64,000 bases of DNA from Dendrocalamus latiflorus (lineage: Eukaryota > Streptophyta > Magnoliopsida > Poales > Poaceae), in the NCBI GenBank assembly GCA_017311315.1, contig CM029617.1, positions 14,117,455 through 14,181,454 on the forward strand, in the 5' to 3' direction. Both the position numbers and the translations under genes were made by a program. How positions within the stretch are numbered: position 1 is the stretch's first letter; every line of letters starts with the position of its first letter. The notes under the pieces were generated by a model. That model was not told the DNA's origin, did no database searches, and worked only from the letters and a program-made list of their open reading frames with translations. Of this stretch, positions 10,008-19,170 are shown piece after piece.

Positions 10008-12360
10008 TCAGCCTTGGCGCGGCGAGGACGAACCCGTGTCGTCGTCGCCGTGACGCTGAAGGACCCTTTCGAGCCACTGGAGGAGGTTCCCCTCCCCATG
10101 CAGCGTCTGCTGCACGGTGACCCTCGCTGCATCTTCCCCAAAGCGGCCCCAGATCCGTTGATGGAAGTTCTGCAGGCTAGGCCCGATGGAGCGGATGGCG
10201 TCCGACATGACCTCTGGTCGATCGGGAAGATCCAGTTGAGGATTTGATAGCTCATGGGTATGTCTACACCCACGAGTGTGAAGCAGGGCGAGGGCGAAGC
10301 ACGCACCAACATAGCCGCAGTGCTCGCCAAACGTTCTGGCGCAACGAAGAGCAACGCCGGCCCCCTCCTCAATCAACCCGAGCGTCTCCGACAGGGCCTC
10401 CGGCCCGTGCGTAGTGTCCGGCACTCTGATGCACAGATCTCGGAGGGCCTGGTTCAGAGCCTCCATGGCCCGCCACGCCGACGAGGACGCATTTTCCAGG
10501 ACGAGCCTATTCTCGGCAGCGGACTCCGCCAGCTGGGCGTTCTCCCCCTCTAGCACGGCGATCTGCTACACGAAGGCGGCGCGCTCCTCAGCCGCGGCGC
10601 ACCTGGCTCTCGTGGCCTCGAGTTCTGCATTCGACCACCCAGGGGGAGGCGGGCGCCTCGACGGTCGGGGAAAAGGTCTTCTCGGCCGCGCCAGACGCCG
10701 TAATCCCGCGGCAAGGCCCCGCAACGGCGTATCGACCCCTCGCTGGCGGCGGGGACTGAGTCCGAGGGCGTTTCGCCGGCGGTGGCACAGGCGATTCTTC
10801 CACGGCAGGACCAGCTCCGATTACCGTCGCCCCCACGGTTTCCTCTGTAGGGGGCGCGCCATCGTCGGCCGGTGCGGTTGATAACACACCTTCAACCGTG
10901 GTTTTCTCGCCAGGAACGACGCCACCCCCCGGGTTGACGAGTTCCAACTCAACGATGGCCGCGAGCCCGAGCACGGGCTCGTGGGCGTCGGCAGAAGGTG
11001 CCGGGGGATCCGCGGCGGCGCGCCCCTCCAAAGCAGTATGGCCAGGCCCACCACCGGTCGCACGCCCCCCCCCCTCAGTTGTGCTAGCCGCCGGGGGGGC
11101 AACCGGGTCGCATACGGCAGCCGGGGAACGGGCCCGGCATCGCGAAGATAACACCCCCGTAGGGCTATCACTGTCCTGAGCGCCCGGAGTCCCGGCGGGA
11201 AGCTCTTCCGGCACCACGCGCTCGGGCACGGTAATGCCCACAGCCTCGCAGGTGCGGCTTACCCGCCCCTGCTTAGCCGCCTTGACTGCGGCCTCGCGAG
11301 CCTGGTGCTCTTTAAGCGTGTACGGGCCGAGGAGCGCCGCAACCGCGCGCTCCGCATCTTCTAGCCGAGCCACTGCGCAGGAGATCACGTCAGTCAGGCG
11401 GAAGCCAAACAGATACAATGGCGCGCGTAAAGCGTGCTGGGCGACTTACAAGGAGCGGAGGGCGGAAGCAGGCGAGATACGGATGGATCGAACCCGTCCT
11501 CGTGGGGGCCATTCTGTCCAACATACTTCCCCCGGGACGAGAGTGGCGCCGCCCCATACATCGTGAACTCCTCGGCTAGGTTGCGCACGCTCATTCGACG
11601 GGCGACACCGACAAGACTCTGTAGCTTTCGCATGTCGTCAATCTCCGCCTTCAGACTCGGCGTACTGTTAAACGAGATCGGCCCACCTCGGCACTGCATT
11701 CTGCTCTTGTCGGTCACGGTGTAGTAGAACCACCACCGAGTCCAGCCGGACGCCCATTGCCCCGACGAGGCTAGCACAGGGAACAACGTCGCGCATGACA
11801 CCCGGAGGACGAAGTCCACACTGCCGAAGTTGGACACCGCCCCGTCAACCTTTCTCGGTCGACACTGCGTCGTGCAGTGTGGCGAATAAGCTCGCGCTGG
11901 GACGCCACCCCTCGGTCCGCATCGCCCACGTGAAGACAGCTAGGCGGAGTATTGCGTGGGGCGTCAACTTGGCTAGCTCCAACTTGTAGGCCCGCAGGAC
12001 TTCACCCACGAACAACGTGCAGGGCATTCAAAGGCCGGCGTCGAAGAACGCGACAAAAACAATCGCCTCCATTGCCCCGGGCTTCGGCTCCGTCTCGTCC
12101 CGGCGGGGTAGGCGAGCCCCATTACGATCCACGATCTTCCCCTCATCCACGAGCCGCTGCAGCGTCCCTTCAGTCACGCGGCTCTTCCCCAGCACACGGG
12201 AGCAGCAGCCTCCCGAGTGCTCCATGGCGTTCCACCACTTGTTGGCGCGCGAGCTCCCCCGCGGCACCAGTCTGTACTCCTTGGAAGGATGGGACACCTC
12301 GCCCTGGCTAGGCAAGGAACCGCTGCGGGGATGGTAGGTGGCGTCGTCATGGCTAGCCAT
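10008..12360 (-). pseudogene. Antisense gene of the plant 'putative gypsy type transposon' family (spliced, broken)
   Basis: On the minus strand, opposite to gag-pol, a gene starts at MASHDDATYHP (ATG at 12358-12360). The segment from 12027 down to 11846 (LTPHAILRLAVFTWAMRTEG) is the signature of the Pfam family Transposase_28, 'putative gypsy type transposon', found as an extra antisense ORF in Tat-lineage elements. An intron at 11449-11373 has GTAAGT and CTGCGCAG borders and keeps frame. Further on come an Ala/Pro-rich linker, an NLS-like PPAKRPR, and a coiled coil (EGENAQLAESAAENRL) ending at 10008. Breaks: TGA at 12028-12030, a one-base frameshift near 11847, a frame change near 10640 (a frameshift or a second intron), and TAG at 10566-10568. 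Its molecular role is not known to me. Confidence 0.75.
11373..11449 (-). other. 77-bp intron in the antisense gene
   Basis: Minus-strand donor GTAAGTCGCC (11449 downward) and acceptor CTCCTGCGCAG (ending 11373). Removing it joins two frames in phase, from LLPPSAP to ARLEDAERAV, and removes a frame that would otherwise end at 11394. The consensus borders and kept phase support a real intron. Confidence 0.75.
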
Positions 12361-12490
12361 CGCTCTTCGTGACAAGGGAAGAAGAAGCAGGGAAAGGAGC
12401 AACTGGCGTGACAATTAGCACAGGCGGAAGCAAAGCAGCAGATCAAGAAGCCAAGCAAAGAAAGGGTGCCTCCACCTCAACACTAGCACC

Positions 12491-12498
12491 TTATAAAG
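12491..12498 (-). promoter_or_regulatory. TATA box candidate for the antisense gene
   Basis: TTTATAAGG on the minus strand lies about 130 bp upstream of the antisense ATG (12360), a normal spacing for a plant core promoter plus leader. The motif is nearly palindromic, so direction is inferred from the gene. Confidence 0.45.
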
Positions 12499-12898
12499 GC
12501 CGCTCGCCTGTCATATGGCTCAACGCACAGACAGATCAAATTCGCAGCGATTCGGCTGCCCAAGATTTGGAAAGAAGAACCGCCGGGGCCTAGAGGGCCG
12601 TGCCGGGTAGGTGGCCAAGCAGCGCACAACGCCTCCACGCCTTCAACACGTGTCCAACTTCTCGGGGGACGAGGCGAACGGCCGCGGTCACGCAACCGCT
12701 CACATCCCACGACGCACCAGTCGTGAGTCGCCACGTGTCCCACCTGCAGAATGGCAGACTGCACGACGCGACAGCCTGACTTCTGCCAGGCCAGGCGTCG
12801 GTGTGATTCCAGCCGCCATTAAAAGCGCACTACCAGACCGCAAGGTAGCAACAGCCCCAGAGCGCAACCATACCGGCGCCAAGCTCCAATCTCAGCGC

Positions 12899-15800
12899 GG
12901 GGACGGAGCGCGCGCGTCTACTTCGAGTTAGGCGCCAGCCTCCGCTGCCACCCGTTCGAAGGGAAGGGAACGGAGCGCGCGCGTCTACTTCGAGCTAGGC
13001 GCCAGCCTCCGCTGCCACCCGTTCGAAGGGTAGGGGACGGAGCGCGCGGGTCTACTTCGAGCTAGGCGCCAGCCTCCGCTGCCACCCGTTCGAAGGGTAG
13101 GGGACGGAGCGCGCGCGTCTCGGCTTCGACTTAGGCGCCAGCCTCCGCTGCCACCCGTTCGAAGGGTAGGGGACGAAGCGCGCGCGTCTACCTCGAGCTA
13201 GGAGCCAGCCTCCGCTGCCACCCGTTCGAAGGGTAGGGAACGGAGCGCGCGCGTCTACTTCGACTTAGGCGCCAGCCTACGCTGCCACCCGTTCGAAGGG
13301 TCGGGGACGGAGCGCGCGCGTCTCGGCTTCGACTTAGGCGCCAGCCTCCGCTGCCACCCGTTCGAAGGGTAGGGAACGGAGCGCGCGCGTCTACTTCGAG
13401 CTAGGCGCCAGCCTCCGCTGCCACCCGTTCGAAGGGTAGGGGACGGAGCGCACGCGTCTCGGCTTCGACTTAGGCGCCAGCCTCCGCTGCCACCCGTTCG
13501 ATGGGTAGGGGACGCAGCGCGCGCGTCTACCTCGAGCTAGGCGCCAGCCTCCGCTGCCACCTGTTCGAAGGGTAGGGGACGGAGCGCACGCGTCTACTTC
13601 GACTTAGGCGCCAGCCTCCGCTGCCACCCATTCGAAGGGTACGGGACGGAGCGCGCGCGTCTACTTCGACTTAGGCGCCAGCCTCCGCTGCCACCCGTTC
13701 GAAGGGTCGGGGACGGAGCGCGCGCGTCTCGGCTTCGACTTAGGCGCCAGCCTCCGCTGCCACCCATTCGAAGGGTACGGGACGGAGCGCGCGCGTCTAC
13801 TTCGACTTAGGCGCCAGCCTCCGCTGCCACCCGTTCGAAGGGTAGGGGACGGAGCGCGCGCGTCTCGGCTTCGACTTAGGCGCCAGCCTCCGCTGCCACC
13901 CGTTCGAAGGGTAGGGAGGAAGCGCGCGCGTCTACCTCGAGCTAGGTGCCAGCCTCCGCTGCCACCCGTTCGAAGGGTAGGGGACGGAGCGCGCGCGTCT
14001 CGGCTTCGACTTAGGCGCCAGCCTCCGCTGCCACCCGTTCGATGGGTAGGGGACGCAGCGCGCGCGTCTACCTCGAGCTAGGCGCCAGCCTCCGCTGCCA
14101 CCTGTTCGAAGGGTAGGGGACGGAGCGCGCGCGTCTACTTCGACTTAGGCGCCAGCCTCCGCTGCCACCCGTTCGAAGGGTCGGGGACGGAGCGCGCGCG
14201 TCTCGGCTTCGACTTAGGCGCCAGCCTCCGCTGCCACCCATTCGAAGGGTACGGGACGGAGCGCGCGCGTCTACTTCGACTTAGGCGCCAGCCTCCGCTG
14301 CCACCCGTTCGAAGGGTAGGGGACGGAGCGCGCGCGTCTCGGCTTCGACTTAGGCGCCAGCCTCCGCTGCCACCCGTTCGAAGGGTAGGGGATGAAGCGC
14401 GCGCGTCTACCTCGAGCTAGGTGCCAGCCTCCGCTGCCACCCGTTCGAAGGGTAGGGGACGAAGCGCGCGCGTCTACCTCGAGCTAGGCGCCAGCCTCCG
14501 CTGCCACCCGTTCGAAGGGTAGGGAACGGAGCGCGCGCGTCTACTTCGACTTAGGCGCCAGCCTACGCTGCCACCCGTTCGAAGGGTCGGGGACGGAGCG
14601 CGCGCGTCTCGGCTTCGACTTAGGCGCCAGCCTCCGCTGCCACCCGTTCGAAGGGTAGGGAACGGAGCGCGCGCGTCTACTTCGAGCTAGGCGCCAGCCT
14701 CCGCTGCCACCCGTTCGAAGGGTAGGGGACGGAGCGCACGCGTCTCGGCTTCGACTTAGGCGCCAGCCTCCGCTGCCACCCGTTCGATGGGTAGGGGACG
14801 CAGCGCGCGCGTCTACCTCGAGCTAGGCGCCAGCCTCCGCTGCCACCTGTTCGAAGGGTAGGGGACGGAGCGCGCGCGTCTACTTCGACTTAGGCGCCAG
14901 CCTCCGCTGCCACCCATTCGAAGGGTACGGGACGGAGCGCGCGCGTCTACTTCGACTTAGGCGCCAGCCTCCGCTGCCACCCGTTCGAAGGGTCGGGGAC
15001 GGAGCGCGCGCGTCTCGGCTTCGACTTAGGCGCCAGCCTCCGCTGCCACCCATTCGAAGGGTACGGGACGGAGCGCGCGCGTCTACTTCGACTTAGGCGC
15101 CAGCCTCCGCTGCCACCCGTTCGAAGGGTAGGGGACGGAGCGCGCGCGTCTCGGCTTCGACTTAGGCGCCAGCCTCCGCTGCCACCCGTTCGAAGGGTAG
15201 GGAGGAAGCGCGCGCGTCTACCTCGAGCTAGGTGCCAGCCTCCGCTGCCACCCGTTCGAAGGGTAGGGGACGGAGCGCGCGCGTCTCGGCTTCGACTTAG
15301 GCGCCAGCCTCCGCTGCCACCCGTTCGATGGGTAGGGGACGCAGCGCGCGCGTCTACCTCGAGCTAGGCGCCAGCCTCCGCTGCCACCTGTTCGAAGGGT
15401 AGGGGACGGAGCGCGCGCGTCTACTTCGACTTAGGCGCCAGCCTCCGCTGCCACCCGTTCGAAGGGTCGGGGACGGAGCGCGCGCGTCTCGGCTTCGACT
15501 TAGGCGCCAGCCTCCGCTGCCACCCATTCGAAGGGTACGGGACGGAGCGCGCGCGTCTACTTCGACTTAGGCGCCAGCCTCCGCTGCCACCCGTTCGAAG
15601 GGTAGGGGACGGAGCGCGCGCGTCTCGGCTTCGACTTAGGCGCCAGCCTCCGCTGCCACCCGTTCGAAGGGTAGGGGATGAAGCGCGCGCGTCTACCTCG
15701 AGCTAGGTGCCAGCCTCCGCTGCCACCCGTTCGAAGGGTAGGGGACGGAGCGCGAGCGTCTACTTCGAGCTAGGCGCCAGCCTCCGCTACCACCCGTTCG

Positions 15801-16217
15801 AAGGGTAGGGGACGGAGCGCGCGCGTCTCGGCTTCGACTTAGGCGCCAGCCTCCGCTGCCACCCGTTGGATGGGTAGGGGACGGAGCGCGCGCGTCTCGG
15901 CTTCGACTTAGGCGCCAGCCTCCGCTGCCACCCGTTCGAAGGGTAGGGGATGGAGCGTGCGCGTCTCGGCTTCGACTTAGGCGCAGCCTGCGCTGCCACC
16001 CGTTCGAAGGGTCGGGGACGGAGCGCGCGCGCCTCGGCTTCGACTTAGGCACCAGCCTCCGCTGCCACCCGTTCGAAGGGTAGGGGACGGAGCGCGCGCG
16101 TCTACTTCGACTTAGGCGCCAGCCTCCGCTGCCACCCGTTCGAAGGGTAGGGGACGGAGCGCGCGCGTCTCGGCTTCGACTTAGGCGCCAGCCTCCGCTG
16201 CCACCCGTTCGAAGAGT
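12899..16217 (+). repeat. Tandem array, 67-69-bp GC-rich unit, about 49 copies
   Basis: Each unit reads roughly GGGGACGGAGCGCGCGCGTC, TACTTCGACTTAGGCGCCAG, CCTCCGCTGCCACCCGTTCG, AAGGGTA. One variant replaces TCTACTTCG with TCTCGGCTTCG and is two bases longer, giving 67- and 69-bp classes. Units are rich in CpG and contain palindromes (TTCGAA, GGCGCC, GCGCGCGC). The array fills the space between the antisense gene and the 3' LTR. It contains a tandem duplication of a 1286-bp block, listed separately. Periodic open frames across it are by-products of the repeat. Confidence 0.95.
13172..15743 (+). repeat. Tandem duplication of a 1286-bp block inside the 67-69-bp array
   Basis: Rare unit variants recur at exactly 1286 bp: GACGAAGCG at 13172/14458, GCCTACGCTG at 13275/14561, ATGGGTAGGGGACGCAGC at 13501/14787 and 14042/15328, GTAGGGAGGA at 13911/15197, GATGAAGCG at 14391/15677. 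Copy 1 is therefore 13172-14457 and copy 2 is 14458-15743, abutting directly; each holds about 19 units. Only a few single-base differences were seen by eye (for example near 13203/14489 and 13593/14879). Confidence 0.88.
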
Positions 16218-16384
16218 ACAGGACGGAGCGCGTGCATCTGCTGCAACAAGGCACTTTCCATCCCAGACCTCAGGCTCCCCAGCCACAAGCTTGGAGAAAT
16301 TCACAGGCCGCAGGGGACGGAGGGGGCCAAAGGACTCGGCGGCATGGCTTCGGCCCTGTGAAGCCCTTCACCATGAGAGGCTCC

Positions 16385-16616
16385 TGTCGTAGGGGTGGCC
16401 CCCACCTAAGCCCAGCAAGCCTGTTAGGAGGTTATAAGAACCAGAGTAACATGTGTAATGACATAAGTGCCCCTAATGGGGATGTATGGGTGTAAGGGCA
16501 TAACTGTAAAAGTATACCCCATATGAATATATATGTCAAGATGAGGGGAGGGTGAGACAGAACACTCCTACCTCTCCACTACCATCTCTCTCTCTGTTTG
16601 GTCTGTAGCCACAACA
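16385..16616 (+). repeat. 3' LTR of Tat-type Gypsy element
   Basis: 232 bp, starting TGTCGTAGGG and ending CCACAACA; near-identical to the 5' LTR, with one extra G. The bases directly upstream (GAGAGGCTCC) are not a clear polypurine tract. The best purine-rich run is about 50-75 bp upstream (GGGGACGGAGGGGG near 16313-16326). Confidence 0.95.
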
Positions 16617-16671
16617 AGTACCATCTATTATGGGGGACAATTCACATAACTCTCTGATTCCATCGCTACCT

Positions 16672-16683
16672 GCTCTAATACCA
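16672..16683 (-). other. Copia A primer-binding site
   Basis: On the minus strand TGGTATTAGAGC follows the LTR by two bases. It differs by one base from TGGTATCAGAGC, the standard initiator tRNA-Met primer site of plant Copia elements. The gag start follows directly (16622-16670). Confidence 0.8.
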
Positions 16684-16685
16684 CT

Positions 16686-17221
16686 TGTAGGATCGAATAC
16701 TGCAATTAGAGAGGGTGAATAATTGTCATCGCTTTTTGAAGTCTTCTGATGGTCGGTGACACTTTTAAAAGCTCGATGATCAATTGCCTGATCAGTCGCT
16801 CGCCGGTGTTGACATCTTCTACTGTTACCGGTGTTGAAATATTCGACCGCTACCAGTATCAAAATCTTTGACCACTGCTGGTGTCAAAATCTTCGACGCT
16901 GTAATCTTATACTGCACTAGTCGTGATCTTCAACTACAGCAGTCGTAACCTTCGACCACTAACCGTAGTCGTAACTTTTGACTGCTAACAATAGTCATAA
17001 TCTCCAACTGCTATAGTTGTCGTAATCCACGAGTGCCACTAAGTGAATATTAACGATGACACAAAAGCAACCGAAGAGTATTAAAAGTCATAAAATGCAC
17101 TGTAGCAACCGAAGAGTATTAGAAGTCGTAAAATTTACTGTAGCAAATGAAGAGTATTAGAAGTTGTAAAATGCATTATAGAAACTGAAGAGTATTAGAA
17201 GTTGTAAAATGCACTATAACA
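16686..17221 (-). repeat. Copia A 5' LTR
   Basis: 536 bp. On the minus strand it runs from TGTTATAGTGC to CGATCCTACA, so it has TG...CA ends, and the primer-binding site follows. Its first part (17069-17221) is about four copies of a 40-bp unit containing GAGTATTAGAAG and GTAAAATGCACTGTAG. The middle (about 16800-17040) is a looser series around CGACCACTANNGTAGTCGTAA. The matching 3' LTR is outside the window. Confidence 0.75.
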
Positions 17222-17640
17222 TCCCAAAATTTTATTTGCATTCTACTGGATTTATTTGGAATTTATTTGGTTTTTTGGATTTTATTTCCAAAACATAGAG
17301 CAAGAAAACTTAATTTGTTTATTTTCTAAAATCCAAAAATAGTTGATTTTATTGTTCCTGAGTTCTCCTAGATTTGTTGTTTGGAAAATTAAAAGGCCAA
17401 TCTAATCTTAACTTCCTCCTAGGCTGACAAGTGTCCGACCTGGATTGTCTCCATCTTCGCGTGGACAAAACCCAGCCATCCACTCAGTCACCCTCTCTTT
17501 TTCTCTTCACCCTCACCAGCCGGTGGGGCCCTTCTGTCATCTCCTTCCTCTCTTTCCTTCCCTTCTTTCTCCTCCATCCGCCATTAATGTCCTCTGAGTT
17601 CTTAATGGCTGACCATTACTCCCCGTTAGCCGAAGCAAAT
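17222..17640 (+). repeat. Probable start of a Gypsy LTR (fragment)
   Basis: The sequence begins AACATCCCAAAATTTTATTTGC directly after the Copia A LTR, resembling the TGTAACATCCTAAATTTTAAG start of the long LTR at 51436. It then turns CT-rich (17440-17590), as that LTR also does. No gene is visible. Read as a plus-strand LTR fragment cut by Copia A on one side; low certainty. Confidence 0.35.
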
Positions 17641-19170
17641 TGTCGGACCCCAAGTTTACTAACCTGGAACCCTCTGTGAAGTCACTGCACTATTCCCTGG
17701 ATCAGTAGATAGTGCTCACCGATACAATGCTGCATCATTTCATACACGACAAAACCATACATTAATTACAATACCAGAGTTCAAATAGACTACATCGGGC
17801 CGAGGTTACAATAGGGCCGTCAGGCCAAATGTCTTACAATACCTAAGAACAGAAGCGGAAGCGTACATAAGCGGGATAAGGCACAACTCACTACAGGCAA
17901 GTGACTGGGACAAACTACGTGTCACCGCTATGGGTCAGAAACCTGACTAATAGCAGATACACCCACCAAAACTAGCCTGGTCAACCGGACTGAGGTGAGG
18001 GGCAAGACTACCGAAGCCTAATCTAATCTCCACCATCTTCATTGCCTTCGACATCCTGATCCTCAAAGTAGCCATAGTGCCCTTGATTTATGGGTTCTGA
18101 AGGGGGGGATTAAGAGCGAGGGTGAGCACACTTCAACATGCTCTGCGAGCCAACACACAGAATGCATATAAGTACTAATGCAGGGTTAAACAAGGAAGGC
18201 TCAGATTCTTTTATTTGCTTAAAGCGATGTTTTCAATAATTACAACTTTAAAATCCCTATGAGCTAGCATTTTTACGAAAGCATATGTTTAGATAATTCG
18301 AAAGTGTGCAATAATTCATAATGGAGTAGGTTCCCTCCACCGATTTCATGGTTCCATCCACCAATGCTTAATTTTTGAGTAGCAGGTTACTTGCACCTTA
18401 TCACCAACAGTGGAGTACGTCTCTCCAGGAAAAATTACCCAAGTCAGGTTACATCCACCTGATAGACTCAGACTCTTATTCCCAACCTCAAAAGTTTTGA
18501 AATAGAACTAATTCGAATAGTTGTATATGCTCTGCAGAGACTGTACATCTTTACCCATAAGAGATAGTCGTCCCGATGGTTCTACATGATTCCTTAGTCA
18601 TGCAGATCGAGAGACTAGCACTAGACCTTTACAATACCTCGCTCTCTAACATCTCACTCCTATGGGGTTGCTCCCATAGGTTGTGCGGGATGCCTACCAC
18701 AGGTTAGCGCAATCAGACTCCACTTTCCACATACGCTAGCCTTGGTGACGTCACCTACATCCGATGTCCCATTCCACGTGGGGCTTTTATTACCCACCTA
18801 CACACGTTCTCTGTGAAATGGCTAGAGAGTCTAGTAAATTATTCAGCCAAGCCTACAGTATGCCAGCTTGTGGTTGTACAGTTGTACACGGAGGGGTCCA
18901 CACAGGATTAAGTCCTTAATTTGTCTGGGCGGTTCATTCCACAACCCCCGATGTTACATCCACACCCACCACCTACACACGTTCTCTGTGAACTTGCATG
19001 GATGATACTTTAGCATTTATTTCCTTGTGATGGTTGGATGATTTTGAATAATTCATTCATTTATTCAGTTTATAATGGCATGATATGTTCTGATATTGAA
19101 GTACTTTATTTATGTATTGATTGCCTTCTAATACATGTTAATAAAATACCTTATATTAAAACACGTATGG

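Larger units (their letters stand above)
3024..16616 (+). mobile_element. Complete Ty3-gypsy retrotransposon, Tat type, 13.6 kb
   Basis: Both LTRs, both AGTAC target duplications (3019-3023, 16617-16621), a primer-binding site, gag-pol and extra internal sequence are present. The assignment to the Tat group rests on three visible traits: a second, archaeal-type RNase H domain after the ordinary one, an unusual CX2HX4HX4C gag knuckle, and an antisense gene between pol and the 3' LTR. Layout: LTR, PBS, gag-pol (3309-7445), integrase remnant (7420-8734), 53-bp array (8854-9858), antisense gene (10008-12360), 67-69-bp array (12899-16217), LTR. The LTRs are unusually short for a 13.6-kb element. 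They differ at only a few positions (for example GCAGGCC/GCAAGCC and a GGG/GGGG run), which points to recent insertion. Confidence 0.93.
1..17221 (-). mobile_element. Ty1-copia element A, minus strand, interrupted by a Gypsy insertion
   Basis: A minus-strand Copia element is split in two. Its 5' LTR, primer-binding site and gag start lie at 16622-17221; the rest of gag and the integrase lie at 1-3018, and pol runs off the left edge. The two halves are separated by a complete Gypsy element at 3024-16616 flanked by AGTAC on both sides (3019-3023 and 16617-16621). Reading across the insertion, the gag frame has ...IIDGT on the right half and continues with DFAFW on the left half, which is the usual N-terminal region of Copia gag. 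The long spacer between zinc-knuckle segments resembles SIRE/Maximus-type elements, but the lineage is an inference. Many stops and frameshifts show that it is dead. Confidence 0.85.

Noticed and set aside
12899..16217. Array could be read as a CRISPR or as tRNA-like repeats (GTTCGAAGG resembles a B-box)
   Set aside because: Units are contiguous with no unique spacers, the window is a plant nuclear genome, and no A-box or cloverleaf accompanies the GTTCGAA motif.
15693..16304. 203-codon minus-strand frame with a repetitive RARSVPYPSNGWQRRL-type peptide
   Set aside because: It is a by-product of a repeat whose unit length keeps phase over some units only; no start context or domain.
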